Assembly (NCBI GenBank): GCA_022823775.1
Contig: JAJEHI010000162.1
Location: forward strand, 1-64,000
Direction of reading: 5' to 3'
From: Defluviicoccus sp.
GTDB lineage: Bacteria; Pseudomonadota; Alphaproteobacteria; MPNO01
DNA length: 64,000 bases
Shown here: positions 22,879 to 31,431 of the stretch, piece by piece
Numbering within the stretch: position 1 is the first letter of the stretch
How the letters are laid out: every line of letters starts with the position of its first letter
Translations under genes and position numbers: made by a program
The notes under the pieces: generated by a model
The model's database searches: none
What the model saw: only the letters and a program-made list of their open reading frames with translations
Told to the model about the DNA's origin: nothing

Positions 22879-25230
22879 TCAGCCTTGCGCGGCTCGCAGC
22901 GCCTGCCATACGCGGTGGGGGCTCGCCGGGAGCGGCAGTTCCGCCACACCGCGCGCGGCCAGAGCATCGAGAATAGCGAGGATCGCCGCAGGGTATGAGC
23001 CCCCGTTGCCGGCTTCGCCGCAGCCCTTCACGCCGAGCGGGTTGGTCGTGCACGGCACCGGGTGGGTGGCGAAGTCGACCCATGCCATGTGGTCCGCGCG
23101 CGGCATCGCGTAGTCCATGTAGGACCCGGTGACGAGCTGGCCGTCGTCGTCGTAGACGGTGTTCTCCAGCAGCACCTGACCGAGGCCCTGGGCGATTCCC
23201 CCGTGCACCTGTCCCTCGACGATCGGCGGGTTGAGAACGGTGCCGAAATCGTCGACCACGGTATAGCGGTCGACCGCGGTCTCGCCGGTGTCGGGGTCGA
23301 TCTCCACCTCGCAGACATGGCAACCGTTGGGGAAGCTGATCGGGCTCGTGTCGTGCGAGCACTTCGCGTCGAGCCCGTCCGAGAGGTCTTCGGGCAGCGC
23401 GGGGTTCCGGCGGGCTTCCGCCGCGAGGCTCATGATGTCCTTCGACCGGTCGGTCCCCGCCACGCGGAAGACCCCGCCCGCGAATTCGATGTCCTCCACC
23501 GCCGCTTCCAGCAGATGGCCCGCGATCTTTCGGCCGCGTTCGATGACCGCTTCGCCCGCCTCCAGAATGGCGCCGCTCGACGCGATCGCCGAGCGCGACC
23601 CGCCGGACCCGCCCGCGCCCGGGCTCATCTCGTCGGAATCGTGCTGGATCATGCGGATTCGTTCGAACGGCACGCCGAGCTTATCGCTCAGCACCTGCGC
23701 GAAGGGCGTCGCGTGTCCCATGCCGAAATCGCAGGTACCGGTGACCAGCGTCACCGTTCCATCGGCCTCGAAACGGATGTCGGCAAGTTCCGTGCCGGGC
23801 GCGGCGGTGGTCTCCAGATAAGGCGCGATGCCGAGCCCGCGGAGCTTGCCCGACGCCTCGCTGGCACGGCGGCGGCGGGCGAAACCGGCCGTATCTGCGC
23901 GCGCCATCGCTTCGTCCATGATCGCTTCGAAATCGCCCGAATCGTAGGTCAGCCCGACCGGTGTCTCGAACGGCATCTGGTCGGGCCGGACAAGGTTGCG
24001 GCGACGCAGCTCGATCCGGTCGATGCCGGTCTCGATGGCGGCCTTGTCGATAAGGAGCTCGAGGAAATATTTCGATTCCGGCCGCCCGGCGCCGCGATAG
24101 GGGCCGGTGGGGACGGTGTTGGTGAACACGCATTTCGCGCCATAGGAGAACAGCGGCGTCTTGTAGACGCTGATGATGTTGCGGCTGACCACCATGGTCA
24201 CCGGCCACGGCCCCATCGCCGTCAGGTAGGCGCCCATGTCGCCGAGCGCGTCGACCTTCAGGGCGAGAAAGTTGCCGTCCTCGTCGAGCCCCAGAGCGAG
24301 GTCGACCGTCATCGCTCGCCCCTGGTGGTCGGAGAGGAAGCTCTCCGAACGGTCCGCGCACCATTTGACCGGGCGGCCCAGCCGGCGGGCCGCGTACATG
24401 ACGCAGATCGCCTCGCTATAGGCCGCGCCCTTCATCCCGAAGGAGCCGCCGATATCGTCGCTGACGACCCGGATCCTTTCCGGCGGCACGCGGAAGATCG
24501 CGTTGGCGAGGGTGGCGCGATAGCCCGTGACGCCCTGGCTTCCGACATGGACGGTGAATTTTTCCTCCCGCGGATCGTATTGCGCGAGGGCCGCGCGCGG
24601 TTCCATCGCGTTGACCACCATGCGGGTATTGTCGAGCCGGATGCGGGAGACGTGATGGGCGCCGGCGAGCGCCGCGTCGACCGCCTCCTCGTCGCCCATG
24701 TGGAAGTCGAGGAACACGTTGCCCGGGGAAGACCCCCACAGTTGGGGAGCATCGGAATCGAGCGCGCGTTCGACGGAGGCCGCGACGGGGAGGGACGAGA
24801 TCTCGAACGGTATCGACTCCGCGGCGTCGTGGGCAGCGGCGAGGGTCTCCGCGACGACGACCGCCACCGGATCGCCGACATGGCGCACCCGCCCGACGGC
24901 GAGCGCCGGGCGCGGCGGCACGCTGGGCGCCGAGCCGTCGCGGTTCTTCATCGGCACCGGGCACGGGATGTGCCCGATGCCGTCGGCTTCCAGGTCGGCG
25001 CCCGTGTAAACCGCGAGCACGCCGGGCGAGTCGGCGACGGCGGAGACGTCGAGCGTCGCGATCTCGCCGTGGGCCGCCGGCGAGCGCAGGAAGACCGCGT
25101 AGGCCTGGCCGGGCGCGTTGCGGTCGTCGGTGTAGCGCCCGCCTCCGGAGAGCAGGCGCGGGTCCTCGGTCCTGGGGACCGGCTGCCCGATCCCGAATTT
25201 CAGCGCTTCCTGTCCGCTTTCTCCGGCCAT
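22879..25230 (-). CDS. Xanthine dehydrogenase-family molybdopterin-binding subunit, without its Fe-S and FAD partners
   Basis: A 783-residue large subunit of the molybdenum hydroxylase family. It begins with the usual GIGQPVPRTEDPRLLSGGGRYTDD segment. It has the GGSFGMKG pterin-binding loop, the PYRGAGRPE motif, and near the C-terminus the GVKGCGEAGN segment with the catalytic Glu. The YRGAGR motif places it with aldehyde/heterocycle oxidases and form II CoxL relatives, not true CO dehydrogenase, which has a Cys-containing loop. The matching 2Fe-2S and FAD subunits are not next to it; the set at 55-56 kb belongs to another large subunit. It must share subunits or use ones encoded elsewhere. 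Confidence 0.92.
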   Translation of the reverse strand: MAGESGQEALKFGIGQPVPRTEDPRLLSGGGRYTDDRNAPGQAYAVFLRSPAAHGEIATLDVSAVADSPGVLAVYTGADLEADGIGHIPCPVPMKNRDGSAPSVPPRPALAVGRVRHVGDPVAVVVAETLAAAHDAAESIPFEISSLPVAASVERALDSDAPQLWGSSPGNVFLDFHMGDEEAVDAALAGAHHVSRIRLDNTRMVVNAMEPRAALAQYDPREEKFTVHVGSQGVTGYRATLANAIFRVPPERIRVVSDDIGGSFGMKGAAYSEAICVMYAARRLGRPVKWCADRSESFLSDHQGRAMTVDLALGLDEDGNFLALKVDALGDMGAYLTAMGPWPVTMVVSRNIISVYKTPLFSYGAKCVFTNTVPTGPYRGAGRPESKYFLELLIDKAAIETGIDRIELRRRNLVRPDQMPFETPVGLTYDSGDFEAIMDEAMARADTAGFARRRRASEASGKLRGLGIAPYLETTAAPGTELADIRFEADGTVTLVTGTCDFGMGHATPFAQVLSDKLGVPFERIRMIQHDSDEMSPGAGGSGGSRSAIASSGAILEAGEAVIERGRKIAGHLLEAAVEDIEFAGGVFRVAGTDRSKDIMSLAAEARRNPALPEDLSDGLDAKCSHDTSPISFPNGCHVCEVEIDPDTGETAVDRYTVVDDFGTVLNPPIVEGQVHGGIAQGLGQVLLENTVYDDDGQLVTGSYMDYAMPRADHMAWVDFATHPVPCTTNPLGVKGCGEAGNGGSYPAAILAILDALAARGVAELPLPASPHRVWQALRAAQG

Positions 25231-25311
25231 CTCGTTCCATTCGTCGTTGTGTCGAAACGGGCCGGGCGGCCCATGGACCGCCCGGCGGTGTCGCTGTCGG
25301 GACGATCGCCC

Positions 25312-26022
25312 CTATTCGGCGGCGGCGTTCTCGTTGCGGCGGGAGGAGGCTTCCAGCCTCGCGACCAGCTCGTCGGTCTGCTGCACGTCTCCGAAGTAAA
25401 GATAGAAATTGCCGAGCGCCGCGGCATGCTCGCCGTCGCTCATCGTCGCGCATCCGTCGGAGACCATCAGCGATCGGTAGTTGAGCATCATCGCGTCGCG
25501 CGCCGTGGATTCGCAGCACACATTGGTCGCCACCCCGGTGACGATGATGGTCTCGATCCCGTGGTCGCGCAGGACGATTTCGATATTGGACGATCCGTGG
25601 ATGAAGGCGCTGTAACGCCGCTTGACGACGATCTCGTCCTCCTCGCGGACATCGAGGGTGGGCCAGAGCTGGAAGGCCCGCGAATCGCGCTGCATGGAAT
25701 TCAGGCGGCGCTCGCCCTTCTCCGGGGTGTAGCGCTCATGCGCGACCGACCAGCTGTCGAGCGACTCCTTCGTCGCGAGGTTCTGCAGCCAGATCACCAG
25801 CCCCCCGGCGTTCCGTACCGCTTCGGCGAGGCGGTTCACGTTGGGGACGATCTCCTGCGCCACCGGCGCGGCGCCGAGCTGGCCTTCCTCCATGAAATAG
25901 ATCTGCATGTCGACCACCACCAGGGCGGTCTTCGGGCCGTCGAAGGTCTCGCAGGTATGGGGTCGGCCCTGACGTTCGACCATCCGGTCGACATACTCCT
26001 TGGGCATCTCGAATGGGTGCAT
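25312..26022 (-). CDS. Isochorismatase-family cysteine hydrolase
   Basis: A 236-residue cysteine hydrolase. The catalytic triad is visible: Asp38 in ALVVVDMQ, a Lys in IVVKRRYSAF, and Cys169 in TGVATNVCCESTARDA. The family hydrolyses isochorismate, nicotinamide, N-carbamoylsarcosine and ureidoacrylate; the TNVCCESTARDA pattern is closest to the amidase-like branch (RutB, carbamoylsarcosine amidase). A GGGAGG site lies five bases before the ATG at 26022. It is 81 bases upstream of the molybdenum hydroxylase and may belong to the same degradation route, for example removing an amide or carbamoyl nitrogen (inference). It is divergent from the TRAP QM genes. Confidence 0.88.
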   Translation of the reverse strand: MHPFEMPKEYVDRMVERQGRPHTCETFDGPKTALVVVDMQIYFMEEGQLGAAPVAQEIVPNVNRLAEAVRNAGGLVIWLQNLATKESLDSWSVAHERYTPEKGERRLNSMQRDSRAFQLWPTLDVREEDEIVVKRRYSAFIHGSSNIEIVLRDHGIETIIVTGVATNVCCESTARDAMMLNYRSLMVSDGCATMSDGEHAAALGNFYLYFGDVQQTDELVARLEASSRRNENAAAE

Positions 26023-26226
26023 CGGCGCCTCCCGAATTTGCCGGATCGACTATAGGTCCGCCTTGCGCACGCGGCAATCGCGCGGTGCCCGGCCGGCCTT
26101 GCAATGTCGCGGTATTCTCGCCACGATGATCGCAACATGGTGGCCGACTGCGCGCGTGGGCAAGCGTCCGTGCCCCGAACCGCGCCGGGCCGACAATGGC
26201 AACGCAGGACGATCGCGGGGACGGCT

Positions 26227-26811
26227 ATGAGCGATATCGGCCAGGAGAACGGCTCGGCCCTGAGCCGGGTTGTCGGCGCCGGGGTGGTGACCCTGCCGCG
26301 ACTCATCATCGGCTCGCTGATCCTGTTCGGCATCGCGGTCAACTTCGCCAACGTCCTCGGCCGCTACCTGTTTCTCGCGCCCATCGTCTGGGCCGAGGAG
26401 ATCATGATCTATTCGATGGTGTGGATGGTGTTCATCGGGGCGGTGCTGGTGAGCTGGGACGGCCACCACCTCAAGATGGATTTCTTTTCGATCATGCTGC
26501 CGTCCCCGTTCAAGGAGATCATGAACTTCACCGGCGTGGTGTGCTTTCTCCTGGTCTGCATCTTCGTGCTGCCCCAGACCTTCACGGTGACCGAGCTGAT
26601 GTTCCGGCTCGACCAGCGCAGCGTGGTGGCGGAGATCCCGATGGTGATCCCGCACTTCGCGATCCTGCTGGGCTTCATCATGATGTTCGTGGTGATCGTG
26701 TGGCGATTCAAGCGGTTGATACGCGGCGACCTCTCCAGCGAGGTCGAGGACCTGATCGCGGCCACCGAAAAGCAGCAGGACGTACCGCTCAACCGGGGCG
26801 CATCCGGCTGA
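26227..26811 (+). CDS. TRAP transporter small permease subunit (DctQ family), second system
   Basis: A 194-residue small TRAP subunit with four hydrophobic segments. The NVLGRYLF...WAEEIMIYSMVWMVF region and DGHHLKMDFF match the DctQ pattern. The frame is open further upstream, but MSDIGQEN at 26227 is the natural start. DctM follows after 55 bases. No DctP-type gene lies beside this pair: upstream is the divergent cysteine hydrolase and downstream a TctC-like protein. The charged C-terminal tail extends about 30 residues past the last membrane segment. Confidence 0.9.
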   Translation: MSDIGQENGSALSRVVGAGVVTLPRLIIGSLILFGIAVNFANVLGRYLFLAPIVWAEEIMIYSMVWMVFIGAVLVSWDGHHLKMDFFSIMLPSPFKEIMNFTGVVCFLLVCIFVLPQTFTVTELMFRLDQRSVVAEIPMVIPHFAILLGFIMMFVVIVWRFKRLIRGDLSSEVEDLIAATEKQQDVPLNRGASG

Positions 26812-26866
26812 GCGCGGTCCGCGGCCGCGCAGGGAAACGCTGGGCAGGGTATCGGGGAGACAGGGT

Positions 26867-28141
26867 ATGGAGTGGGTGATGGTGCTGATGCCGATCGGTC
26901 TTCTGATCCTCGGCTTCCCGATTTTCATCATCCTGCTCGCCACCTCGGCGATCATTCTCCTGTTCTTCATGCAGGTGCCGCTGACCGCGGTTCACCAGGT
27001 CATGTTCGGCAGCGTCGACAAGTTCGCGCTGATGGCGGTGCCGTTCTTCATTTTCGCCGGCGAGCTGATGGGCATGGGCGGCATCTCCCAGCGCATCATC
27101 GCATGGGTCATGTCGGTGATCGGCGGGATGCGGGGCAGCCTGCCGCTGACCACAGTCGGTACCTGCACCATTTTCGGCGCGATCTCCGGATCGAGCCCGG
27201 CCACGGTGGCCGCGGTCGGCCGGCTGATGTACCCGCCGCTCCGCGAGAAGGGCTACAACGAGAAATTCTCGACCGGCGTGCTGACCTCCTCCGGCGCCAT
27301 CGCCATCGTCATCCCGCCGTCGATCAGCATGATTCTCTACGGCGCATCCGCCGAGCAGTCGGTGTCGCATTTGTTCATCGCCGGCATCTTTCCGGGCCTC
27401 CTGATGTCGCTGATGATGGGCGGCTACATCTACTGGTACGCCGCCCGCCGCGACATCCGCGAGGGCCAACCCTTCCAGATGCGGGAGTTCCTGCGGGCCA
27501 GCAAGTCCGGTATCTGGGCGCTCGGCACGCCGGGCATCATCCTCGGCGGCATCTATGCCGGCGTCTTCTCGCCGACCGAGGCGGCGGGCATCGCCTGCGT
27601 CTACGCGATCCTCGTCACCAAGTTCATCTACGGCGACATATCCTGGCGCGGAATCTGGGACGTCTCGATCAACTCGATGTATCTGACCGCGCAGGTGCTG
27701 ATCATCGTCGCCGGCGCGGGCGTGTTCTCCTGGCTGCTGACCGTCAGCGGCATCCCGCAGGCCGCGGTCGCCGCGATTCAGGCGCTCGAGGTCCCGCCCT
27801 GGGTCATCCTGATGATCATCAACGTGTTCCTGCTGATCGTCGGCTGCCTGCTCGACCCCGGGTCGGCGATCCTGGTTCTGACCCCGCTGCTCGCACCGAT
27901 CGCGGCGGCGCTCGGCGTCGATCTGGTGCATTTCGGGGTCATCATGACAGTGAACCTCGCGATCGGGATGTTCACCCCGCCCTTCGGTCTGAACATCTTC
28001 GTGGCCCAGGCTTTGTTCAAGGCGCCGCTGAGCAGCATTTATCCCGGGCTGGTGCCGTTCATCGTGATCAACATCCTCGCACTGGTGATCGTCACCTATG
28101 TGCCCGAACTGTCGCTCTACCTGCTGAAGTTCCTGGGATGA
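26867..28141 (+). CDS. TRAP transporter large permease subunit (DctM family), second system
   Basis: A 424-residue DctM-type permease. The family segments are clear: the AVPFFIFAGELMGMGGIS stretch, the IFGAISGSSPATVAAVG segment, the IPPSISMILYGA motif, and TPPFGLNIFV near the C-terminus. GGGGAGA lies seven bases before the ATG at 26867. It forms a QM pair with the gene before it but has no neighbouring DctP binding protein. A TctC-like protein starts 62 bases downstream, but that family normally works with TctAB, whose gene follows it. Confidence 0.93.
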   Translation: MEWVMVLMPIGLLILGFPIFIILLATSAIILLFFMQVPLTAVHQVMFGSVDKFALMAVPFFIFAGELMGMGGISQRIIAWVMSVIGGMRGSLPLTTVGTCTIFGAISGSSPATVAAVGRLMYPPLREKGYNEKFSTGVLTSSGAIAIVIPPSISMILYGASAEQSVSHLFIAGIFPGLLMSLMMGGYIYWYAARRDIREGQPFQMREFLRASKSGIWALGTPGIILGGIYAGVFSPTEAAGIACVYAILVTKFIYGDISWRGIWDVSINSMYLTAQVLIIVAGAGVFSWLLTVSGIPQAAVAAIQALEVPPWVILMIINVFLLIVGCLLDPGSAILVLTPLLAPIAAALGVDLVHFGVIMTVNLAIGMFTPPFGLNIFVAQALFKAPLSSIYPGLVPFIVINILALVIVTYVPELSLYLLKFLG

Positions 28142-28203
28142 TCCGCGCGTTCCAGGCCGGACGGGACGGCGACCGCCGCGAGGTTCGCAAAAGGAGAAAC
28201 CGA

Positions 28204-29301
28204 ATGTCCTCGAAAAGAAGCTCCCTTCGGCACGTGGCCGCCGGCATCGGGGCGACTCTCCTCGCCGCCCTGCCCGTGTCGGCGGCGGCGGACATGTCCG
28301 GAAAAACGGTCCAGTGGGTAATCCCGTTCTCCGAGACCGGCGGTTCGGCCAAATGGGCCAATTTCTTCGCGCCGCTGTTGAGCGAAGCTCTGCCGGGCAA
28401 GCCGACCGTTGTGGTGAAATTCATGCCGGGCGCCGGGTCGACGAAGGGCGCGAACTGGTTCCAGCGGCAGAAGCACAAGGACGGTACGCTGCTGTTCGGA
28501 TCCTCCGGGTCGACCCAGTTCCCCTACCTTCTCGGCGACCCGCGGGTGCGTTACGAGTACAAGGACTGGAACCCCGTCATGGCGACGGGCACCGGCGGGG
28601 TGGCCTATCTGGACAAGAAGAGCGGCGCCAGGTTCGACGGGACCGCGAACAAGCTCAAGGACATCGAGTTCATCTACGGTTCGCAGGGCGCGACCCGGCT
28701 GGACCTAGTTCCGCTCCTGGCCTGGCGGATGCTGGGGATGAAGGTCGAGCCGGTCTTCGGCATCAAGGGGCGCGGCGACGGCCGGCTGATGTTCGAACGC
28801 GGCGAGGCCAATATCGACTACCAGACTTCGTCGGCCTACCTCTCCGGATCGATGCCGCTCGTCAAGGCGGGCACGGCGGTTCCGATGATGTCGTGGGGCG
28901 CGCTGGATGCGAACGGCAATATCGTGCGCGATCCGACCTTCCCCGACATCGCGACTTTCAAGGAAGTCTGCGAAGCGACGGCCGGCTGCGAGACCAAGGG
29001 CGATGCCTGGGATGCGTGGAAGGCCTTCTTCGTCGCCGGTTTCCCGTCGCAGAAGATCGCCTTCCTGCCGCGCGGAACGCCCAAGGAGGTGATCGATACC
29101 TACGAGACGGCGTTCGCCAAGGTGAAGGCGCGTCCGGACTTCGCGAAGATTTCGGCGAAGAGGGTCGGCAAGTACCCGATGTTCGTGGGCGCCGAAGCCA
29201 AGGCCGCCCTGGGCACCGCCACCTCGGTGCCCGACAAGGCCAAGGCTTTCGTGACCGGCTGGCTCAAGGAAGCCTACGGCGTCTCTCTCAAGAAGAAGTG
29301 A
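28204..29301 (+). CDS. TctC-like periplasmic binding protein (tripartite tricarboxylate transporter family)
   Basis: A 365-residue secreted binding protein. Residues 1 to about 29 are a signal peptide ending in SAAAD. The mature chain follows the TctC/Bug pattern, though diverged: a first strand KTVQWVIPFSETGGSAKWANFF, then PGAGSTKGANWF in place of the usual PGAGGNIG region, and KDGTLLFG. It should bind an organic anion in the periplasm for the permease at 29391. AAGGAG lies seven bases before the ATG at 28204. The slightly long chain and unusual inserts suggest a distinct ligand. It lies between a TRAP QM pair and a TctA-type permease, so both could in principle use it, but the family pairs with TctA. 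Confidence 0.85.
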   Translation: MSSKRSSLRHVAAGIGATLLAALPVSAAADMSGKTVQWVIPFSETGGSAKWANFFAPLLSEALPGKPTVVVKFMPGAGSTKGANWFQRQKHKDGTLLFGSSGSTQFPYLLGDPRVRYEYKDWNPVMATGTGGVAYLDKKSGARFDGTANKLKDIEFIYGSQGATRLDLVPLLAWRMLGMKVEPVFGIKGRGDGRLMFERGEANIDYQTSSAYLSGSMPLVKAGTAVPMMSWGALDANGNIVRDPTFPDIATFKEVCEATAGCETKGDAWDAWKAFFVAGFPSQKIAFLPRGTPKEVIDTYETAFAKVKARPDFAKISAKRVGKYPMFVGAEAKAALGTATSVPDKAKAFVTGWLKEAYGVSLKKK

Positions 29302-29390
29302 CGGCCTTGATCCATACGCTGCCCGAACGCCGCCGCGGGGTGCCGCCCATCTAGCGAGAGAACCGCAACGGGCCGGAGGAAAGGTCTCCC

Positions 29391-31421
29391 ATGGAACTTC
29401 TGACCGCGGCGCTGCCGGCGCTGGGCGAAGCCGCGAACCTGATCTTCCAGCCCGTCGTTCTCGGATACCTGGTCCTCGGCGTGGTAATGGGCCTCGCCAT
29501 CGGCGTCTTTCCGGGGCTCGGCGGAATCGCGGGCCTCTCGCTGCTGCTGCCGTTCATGTTCGGTATGGAGCCGGTTCTCGGCCTCGCGCTGATGATCGGC
29601 ATGGTGGCGGTGGTCCCGACGTCGGACACCTTCGCATCCGTCCTGATGGGCATCCCCGGCTCGTCGGCGTCGCAGGCGACGGTGCTCGACGGGTTTCCCC
29701 TGGCGCGGAAAGGGGAGGCCGCGCGCGCTCTGTCGGCGGCCTTCTCGTCTTCGCTGTTCGGCGGCCTGGTCGGCGCAACCTTCCTGACCTTCTTCATCCT
29801 CGCGGCACGGCCCCTGGTTCTCGCCTTCGGGCTGCCGGAGATGCTGATGGTGACGATCCTCGGCCTTTCCATGGTGGCCATTCTGGCCGGACGGATCGCG
29901 CTCAAGGGGCTCGCGGCGGCCGGGCTCGGGTTGCTGGTGGGGACCATCGGAGAGGCCGACGCGGGCGGCAGCCTCCGCATGGCGACCTACGACATTCCCT
30001 ATCTGACCGACGGGCTCAAGCTGGTCATCGTCGGCCTCGGTATTTTCGCCATTCCCGAGATCGTTTCCCTGCTGCGTCAGGACAAGTCGATTTCGAGCAC
30101 GGCGACGCTCGGAGGCGGCTGGCTGGACGGTGTGCGGGACTGGTTCGCCAATATCTGGCTCTCGGTCCGCTGCTCCATGATCGGCGTGGCGGTCGGGGTG
30201 ATCCCCGGCCTCGGAGGATCGGTCGTCGACTGGATCGCTTACGGCCACGCCGTGCAGACCACGAAGGACAAGTCGCAATTCGGCAAGGGCGAAATTCGCG
30301 GGATCGTCGGGCCGGAAAGCTCAAACAACGCCAAGGAAGGCGGCGGGCTGGTGCCCACGCTGCTGTTCGGCATCCCGGGCTCGGGCTCCATGGCGGTGTT
30401 CATCGGCGCGGTGGCGCTGCTCGGCTCCGGCGATATCGAAGTCGGACCGTCGATGCTGAAGAACAATCTCGACATCACTTATTCGATCGTCTGGCTGCTG
30501 GCGCTGGCCAACGTGGTCGGCACCCTGCTCTGCATCGCCGCCTCGGGCGGGATCGCGCGTCTGACGACCATCCGGTTCACGCTGGTGGCGCCGTTCCTGT
30601 TCATGCTGATCGCCTTCGCGGCGTTCCAGTCCGGACAGGACCTCTTCGACCTGGTGGCGCTCTTCGCCATCGGTCTTATCGGGATCTTCCTGCGTCGGTT
30701 CGACTGGTCGCGACCGGCTTTCCTGATCGGTTTCGTGCTGTCGAACCCGGCCGAGACGTTCACCAACCAGGCCTATCAGATCGCGGCGAGCCGGTTCCGC
30801 AGGGGGTTCGAGGAAGGTATCGACTATATCTTCAGCCCCATCGTCATCGTGCTGATCGTCGTGACGGTCGTCTCGATCTTCTTCGGCATCCGCCAGGCAA
30901 AGTCGATTCAGGCCGAAGGCGACGTCCAGTCGGGCTCGAAGCGCGCGCCGCTGATCTTCCTTCTCCTGTTCACCGCCTATCTGGTGATCGCCGTCGTCGA
31001 CGCCTCCACGATCCCCGACGACGTCTTTACCGACAAGGTGTTTCCGCTGACGGTCGGCAGCATCTCGGTGGTGTGCTGCCTCTACCTGCTTTTTCGGATG
31101 ATGACCCGGCCGGAGACGGACACGATATTCGCCGACAAGGAGGTCGCCGGCGAAGACGCGGAGGCGGGCCGCGGACTCTGGTCCACGCTCGCGTGGTTCG
31201 CCGGGCTTCTCGTGCTCAGCGCGGTATTCGGCTTCATCGTCGCCCTGGCGCTCTTCCTGCTCGCCTTCTTCCGGGTCCGGGCAGGTCTGGAGTGGGCGTG
31301 GTCGGCGCTCCTGACCGCGGCGGGGATCGCCTTCATGTGCCTCGTCGCCGGGCTGCTCAACCGGGATTTCCCGCCCGGCCTGCTCCAGTCCCTGGTCGAG
31401 CTTCCCTGGCCGCTGACGTAA
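29391..31421 (+). CDS. Tripartite tricarboxylate transporter permease, TctA-TctB fusion
   Basis: A 676-residue membrane protein. Residues 1 to about 500 match TctA, with the diagnostic GVFPGLGGIAGLSLLLP near residue 38, GIPGSSASQATVLDGFPLA, and the repeat-related GVIPGLGGSVVDWIAYG and GIPGSGSMAVFIGA. From about residue 520 a further domain has four hydrophobic segments (APLIFLLLFTAYLV, FPLTVGSISVVCCLYLLF, and two in the last 70 residues). That is the size and layout of the small subunit TctB, normally a separate gene. The fusion makes a two-gene TTT system with the TctC-like gene upstream. GGAGGA lies ten bases before the ATG. Confidence 0.87.
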   Translation: MELLTAALPALGEAANLIFQPVVLGYLVLGVVMGLAIGVFPGLGGIAGLSLLLPFMFGMEPVLGLALMIGMVAVVPTSDTFASVLMGIPGSSASQATVLDGFPLARKGEAARALSAAFSSSLFGGLVGATFLTFFILAARPLVLAFGLPEMLMVTILGLSMVAILAGRIALKGLAAAGLGLLVGTIGEADAGGSLRMATYDIPYLTDGLKLVIVGLGIFAIPEIVSLLRQDKSISSTATLGGGWLDGVRDWFANIWLSVRCSMIGVAVGVIPGLGGSVVDWIAYGHAVQTTKDKSQFGKGEIRGIVGPESSNNAKEGGGLVPTLLFGIPGSGSMAVFIGAVALLGSGDIEVGPSMLKNNLDITYSIVWLLALANVVGTLLCIAASGGIARLTTIRFTLVAPFLFMLIAFAAFQSGQDLFDLVALFAIGLIGIFLRRFDWSRPAFLIGFVLSNPAETFTNQAYQIAASRFRRGFEEGIDYIFSPIVIVLIVVTVVSIFFGIRQAKSIQAEGDVQSGSKRAPLIFLLLFTAYLVIAVVDASTIPDDVFTDKVFPLTVGSISVVCCLYLLFRMMTRPETDTIFADKEVAGEDAEAGRGLWSTLAWFAGLLVLSAVFGFIVALALFLLAFFRVRAGLEWAWSALLTAAGIAFMCLVAGLLNRDFPPGLLQSLVELPWPLT

Positions 31422-31431
31422 GCCGCGCCGG

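Noticed and set aside
22879-25230. Carbon monoxide dehydrogenase (CoxL) as the identity of the large subunit
   Set aside because: The active-site loop is YRGAGRPE, not the Cys-containing loop of genuine form I CoxL, and no cox accessory genes are nearby.
23062-26055. A 997-codon open frame on the plus strand opposite the molybdenum hydroxylase and cysteine hydrolase
   Set aside because: No recognisable domain and antisense-type composition; the minus-strand proteins are complete and carry all catalytic motifs.
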